Source: Chloroflexota bacterium (GTDB lineage Bacteria; Chloroflexota; Anaerolineae; Anaerolineales; Villigracilaceae). Taken from it: DNA of 64,000 bases. Below are positions 61,778 through 64,000 of the stretch, piece after piece. The translations under genes were made by a program, and so were the position numbers. The stretch is from NCBI GenBank assembly GCA_021414245.1, contig JAIOOU010000016.1:62001-126000 (forward strand). Direction: 5' to 3'. The notes under the pieces were generated by a model. That model made no database searches. It was not told the DNA's origin and worked only from the letters and a program-made list of their open reading frames with translations. Within the stretch, counting starts at the first letter, position 1. The number at the start of each line of letters is the position of its first letter.

Positions 61778-63064
61778 TTGACCGATCTGATCGAACGCCC
61801 ATCCTTGTTACAGACCTATACTCGCAGTTTCAGCCCCCTTAAGAATCGCAACCTGCGCATCTATCTCGGCGGCCAGACCATTTCCCTGTTGGGAACCTGG
61901 ATGCAGTCCGCTGCGCAAAGCTGGGTAATTTGGGAGTTGACCCATTCGGAATCAGCCCTGGGGATCGTGGTGATGCTGAACAGCCTGCCGCTTCTCCTGC
62001 TTGGACCCTGGGCTGGAGGAATCGCCGACCGCTTCAATCGCCGCTTGATCCTGATCGTTACTCAGGCAATTGCCATGTTTCTGGCATTTGCCCTTGCGAT
62101 TTTGATCCAGACAGGCCTGATCCAGATCTGGCATATCTACCTGTGCTCGCTGATTCTCGGCATTGTGGCCACACTCGACTTTCCGGCGCAGCAGGCATTT
62201 ATCGGGGATATGTCCGGCATGGGGCAGGTCCGCCAGGCAGTCACTCTGAACATCATGATTCTTCAGGTCGCCCGAATGCTTGGGCCGGCTCTGGGCGGCT
62301 TTCTCTTGAAAGCGGTGGGCAACTCGGTTTCCTTTTGGATCAATGGGTTAAGTTTCTTCTTTGTGATCCTCAGCCTCTTGTTGATTCGTTCCCAGCAGGC
62401 GCAGCACAATGGCGCAAGTTCCCGCGGCCAGTTTCGGGAGACGCTTGATTTCCTTCGAACCCAGCCGCGCATGATCGACTTAATGGTCTTCGCTTCGCTC
62501 GTGACCTTTTTCGGGTTCTCCGTCTTCAACATTCTCCCCGCCGTGGCAGACCATGTTCTGCATGGTGACTCTCAAACTTTTGGGCTTTTGTCTGCAGCTT
62601 CCGGGGCGGGTGCTTTGGCGTCCACCATCTTCCTGCTTCCTCTTTCGCAAGCCGCCAAACGGATCGGGTTGATCGTCACGGGTGCGGCGGCGTGGATGGG
62701 CGCGTTCTTCCTGATGCTTTCCAGCTCGACTTGGATGTCGCTCTCGATGACCGCCATCTTTTTTATGAGCCTGGGCGCGCCTCTGGTAATGACAACCGGA
62801 CTGGGTGTGATGCAATTGATGGCGCCCAGGGATATGCGGGCCCGCATTATCAGTTTATTTACCATGCTGACCTTTGGGCTGCAGCCTCTCTCGTCCATTG
62901 TCATTGGTTATTCAGCGGAAGTGCTGGGGGTGCAAACTGCGATTTTTGTCAACGCCTTCTGCCTGATTGCCGGGGCTGTCCTGATGTTCCTTTTCCGAAA
63001 AGGATTGCGTCAGTGGGTATTACAGCCGGATGCTCCGCCGATTCTTTCCTCATCCGGCCATTGA
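61778..63064 (+). CDS. MFS transporter, enterobactin-exporter-like
   Basis: The 428-residue protein has about 12 membrane segments and the text YLGGQTISLLGTWMQSAAQSWV and AGGIADRFNRRLILIVTQ, typical of the EntS/MFS_3 group. It probably exports a small molecule. The start is TTG at 61778, with AGGAAA 7 bases before it; no in-frame ATG is near. A terminator follows the stop. Confidence 0.87.
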   Translation: MTDLIERPSLLQTYTRSFSPLKNRNLRIYLGGQTISLLGTWMQSAAQSWVIWELTHSESALGIVVMLNSLPLLLLGPWAGGIADRFNRRLILIVTQAIAMFLAFALAILIQTGLIQIWHIYLCSLILGIVATLDFPAQQAFIGDMSGMGQVRQAVTLNIMILQVARMLGPALGGFLLKAVGNSVSFWINGLSFFFVILSLLLIRSQQAQHNGASSRGQFRETLDFLRTQPRMIDLMVFASLVTFFGFSVFNILPAVADHVLHGDSQTFGLLSAASGAGALASTIFLLPLSQAAKRIGLIVTGAAAWMGAFFLMLSSSTWMSLSMTAIFFMSLGAPLVMTTGLGVMQLMAPRDMRARIISLFTMLTFGLQPLSSIVIGYSAEVLGVQTAIFVNAFCLIAGAVLMFLFRKGLRQWVLQPDAPPILSSSGH

Positions 63065-63099
63065 GGCCTGGATTGCCGCATTGTTTTACACAGAAAGTG

Positions 63100-63128
63100 A
63101 GACTCCCGAACCGGTTCGGGAGTCTTTT
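63100..63128 (+). terminator. Terminator after the MFS gene
   Basis: AGACTCCCGAACC and its complement form a perfect palindrome, followed by TTTTCC. Confidence 0.75.
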
Positions 63129-63250
63129 CCATTGTTTCCTCAATCTTAATATGAATTAGCCTGCGTCGCAGTTGGCTATTATCTCAAGTTGGTGTATCAT
63201 CATTTTGTTTTGGCCCGGCTATCTAAAACACTCTTTAAATCGAGGGAATA

Positions 63251-64000
63251 ATGTCATCCATGGACAAATTCATTCTTGCAATCGACCTCGGGACCTCGGG
63301 ACCCAAGGTCGCGATTTTCTCAACACAAGGCGAATTGATTGGCAGTGAATTTGAAGAAACACCGGTCCTGCTTCAGCCAGGCGGCGGAGCCGAGCAGGAA
63401 CCGGAAGTCTGGTGGAAGGCTATCGAAAAAGCGGGAAAGCGGCTGCTTTCCAGGGGATTGGTTCCCAATAAAGAAATCGTTGCCATTGCCTCCACTGCTC
63501 AATGGTCTGGCACTGTTGCCGTGGATCAGGATGGCAATGCGCTTGGAAATGCGGTCATCTGGATGGATTCCCGCGGAGCTCCCTACGTCAAAAAAATGGT
63601 TGACGGACCGCTAAAAGTGGAAGGATATGGGCTTGCAAAGATACTGAAGTGGATCCGCCTGACGGGCGGCGCTCCCGGGATTTCAGGCAAGGACCCGATT
63701 GCCCACATTTTGTATCTCAAGAATATTCATCCCGAGATCTATCAACGCACATATAAATTCTTGGAGCCGGTGGATTACATTGGGTTGCGCCTGACCGGCA
63801 GTTTCGCAGCATCGTTTAATTCGATCACATTGAATTGGTTGACGGACAACCGTCACATCGAGCAGGTGACATATCACGACGGCTTGATCAAACTTTCGAC
63901 CATCGATCGCGCGAAACTCCCCGACCTGAAACCTGCCAATGCGATCCTTGGATTTCTCCGCTCCGAGATCGCCCGCGCCTGGGGTTTACGCGAAGATGTT
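63251..64000 (+). CDS. FGGY-family carbohydrate kinase, N-terminal part (runs off the window end)
   Basis: The frame opens at ATG 63251 (GAGGGA upstream) and is still open at base 64000, so 250 residues are seen. It begins FILAIDLGTSGPKVAIFS, the ATPase phosphate-1 motif of FGGY kinases, and has IASTAQWSGTVAVDQDGN and VIWMDSRG. The family includes xylulokinase and glycerol kinase. The sugar cannot be fixed from this part. Confidence 0.9.
   Translation, partial: MSSMDKFILAIDLGTSGPKVAIFSTQGELIGSEFEETPVLLQPGGGAEQEPEVWWKAIEKAGKRLLSRGLVPNKEIVAIASTAQWSGTVAVDQDGNALGNAVIWMDSRGAPYVKKMVDGPLKVEGYGLAKILKWIRLTGGAPGISGKDPIAHILYLKNIHPEIYQRTYKFLEPVDYIGLRLTGSFAASFNSITLNWLTDNRHIEQVTYHDGLIKLSTIDRAKLPDLKPANAILGFLRSEIARAWGLREDV

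Noticed and set aside
1-64000. rRNA genes or further tRNAs
   Set aside because: Apart from tRNA-Arg at 10406, no cloverleaf or rRNA core was found on reading the sequence; a covariance-model search would be needed to exclude unusual ones.

Overview
The window looks like chromosomal DNA of a Chloroflexota bacterium, most likely class Anaerolineae. This is inferred from gene content and gene order: 2-oxoacid:ferredoxin oxidoreductase, an F420/nitroreductase-like protein, ScpA, MoaCDE, paired acyl-CoA dehydrogenases with an acyl-CoA carboxylase, lipoproteins with Thr/Ala/Pro-rich linkers, and long stretches of moderately GC-rich genes with few gaps. Only one RNA gene (tRNA-Arg) was found. No CRISPR array, insertion sequence, prophage or origin was recognised. 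No stretch longer than about 300 bases is free of genes.

Layout. 1-8.2 kb: end of pyruvate kinase, a DMT exporter, a VOC protein, ArfB and an MFS transporter, then a gntR-korA-korB operon on the minus strand with a perfect palindrome in front of it, and a one-haem lipoprotein. 8.4-16.8 kb: an unassigned two-gene unit, tRNA-Arg, Hsp20, Lon, a single-domain response regulator, MogA, EF-P, a Cys-rich small protein and a HAD-DinB fusion. 16.9-21.5 kb: FabF, FabH, TatA and a YyaL/DUF255 protein. 21.6-26.6 kb: an accessory island of RHS/polymorphic-toxin material. 26.7-35.4 kb: a lipoprotein, fused PabB/PabC, VanZ, ScpA, MoaCDE, a GNAT, a second FabF, ribosomal protein L19, a class-I amidotransferase-like peptidase and MurI. 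35.4-47.6 kb: a nearly gapless minus-strand run containing a biotin-dependent acyl-CoA carboxylase, an alcohol dehydrogenase, three membrane proteins and an acyl-CoA dehydrogenase. 47.9-52 kb: a polyamine-type ABC transporter operon. 52-64 kb: SET protein, GT-C-like membrane protein, CPBP protease, GNAT, ComEA, methyltransferase, acyl-CoA dehydrogenase, DsrE-like, YwiC-like, cyclophilin, an operon with an Nmad2 protein, an MFS transporter and the start of an FGGY kinase.

The most unusual region is 21.6-26.6 kb. A 5'-truncated RHS core ends in an unassigned toxin-like tip and is followed by a small candidate immunity gene. Two orphan cassettes follow. Each has a fragment of the same Hint (pretoxin) domain joined to a different toxin: a deaminase-like one followed by a SUKH-like immunity gene, and an AHH nuclease followed by a DUF4274 immunity gene. 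A roughly 40-base GC-rich hairpin repeat stands before each Hint fragment. A third Hint remnant is split by a DUF4258 toxin-antitoxin-like pair. This looks like a store of exchangeable toxin tips with conserved junctions.

Several genes carry a TATAAT-like -10 box only 7-10 bases before the start codon (murI, moaC, scpA, DMT exporter, yyaL-like, arfB), which suggests leaderless or nearly leaderless transcription.
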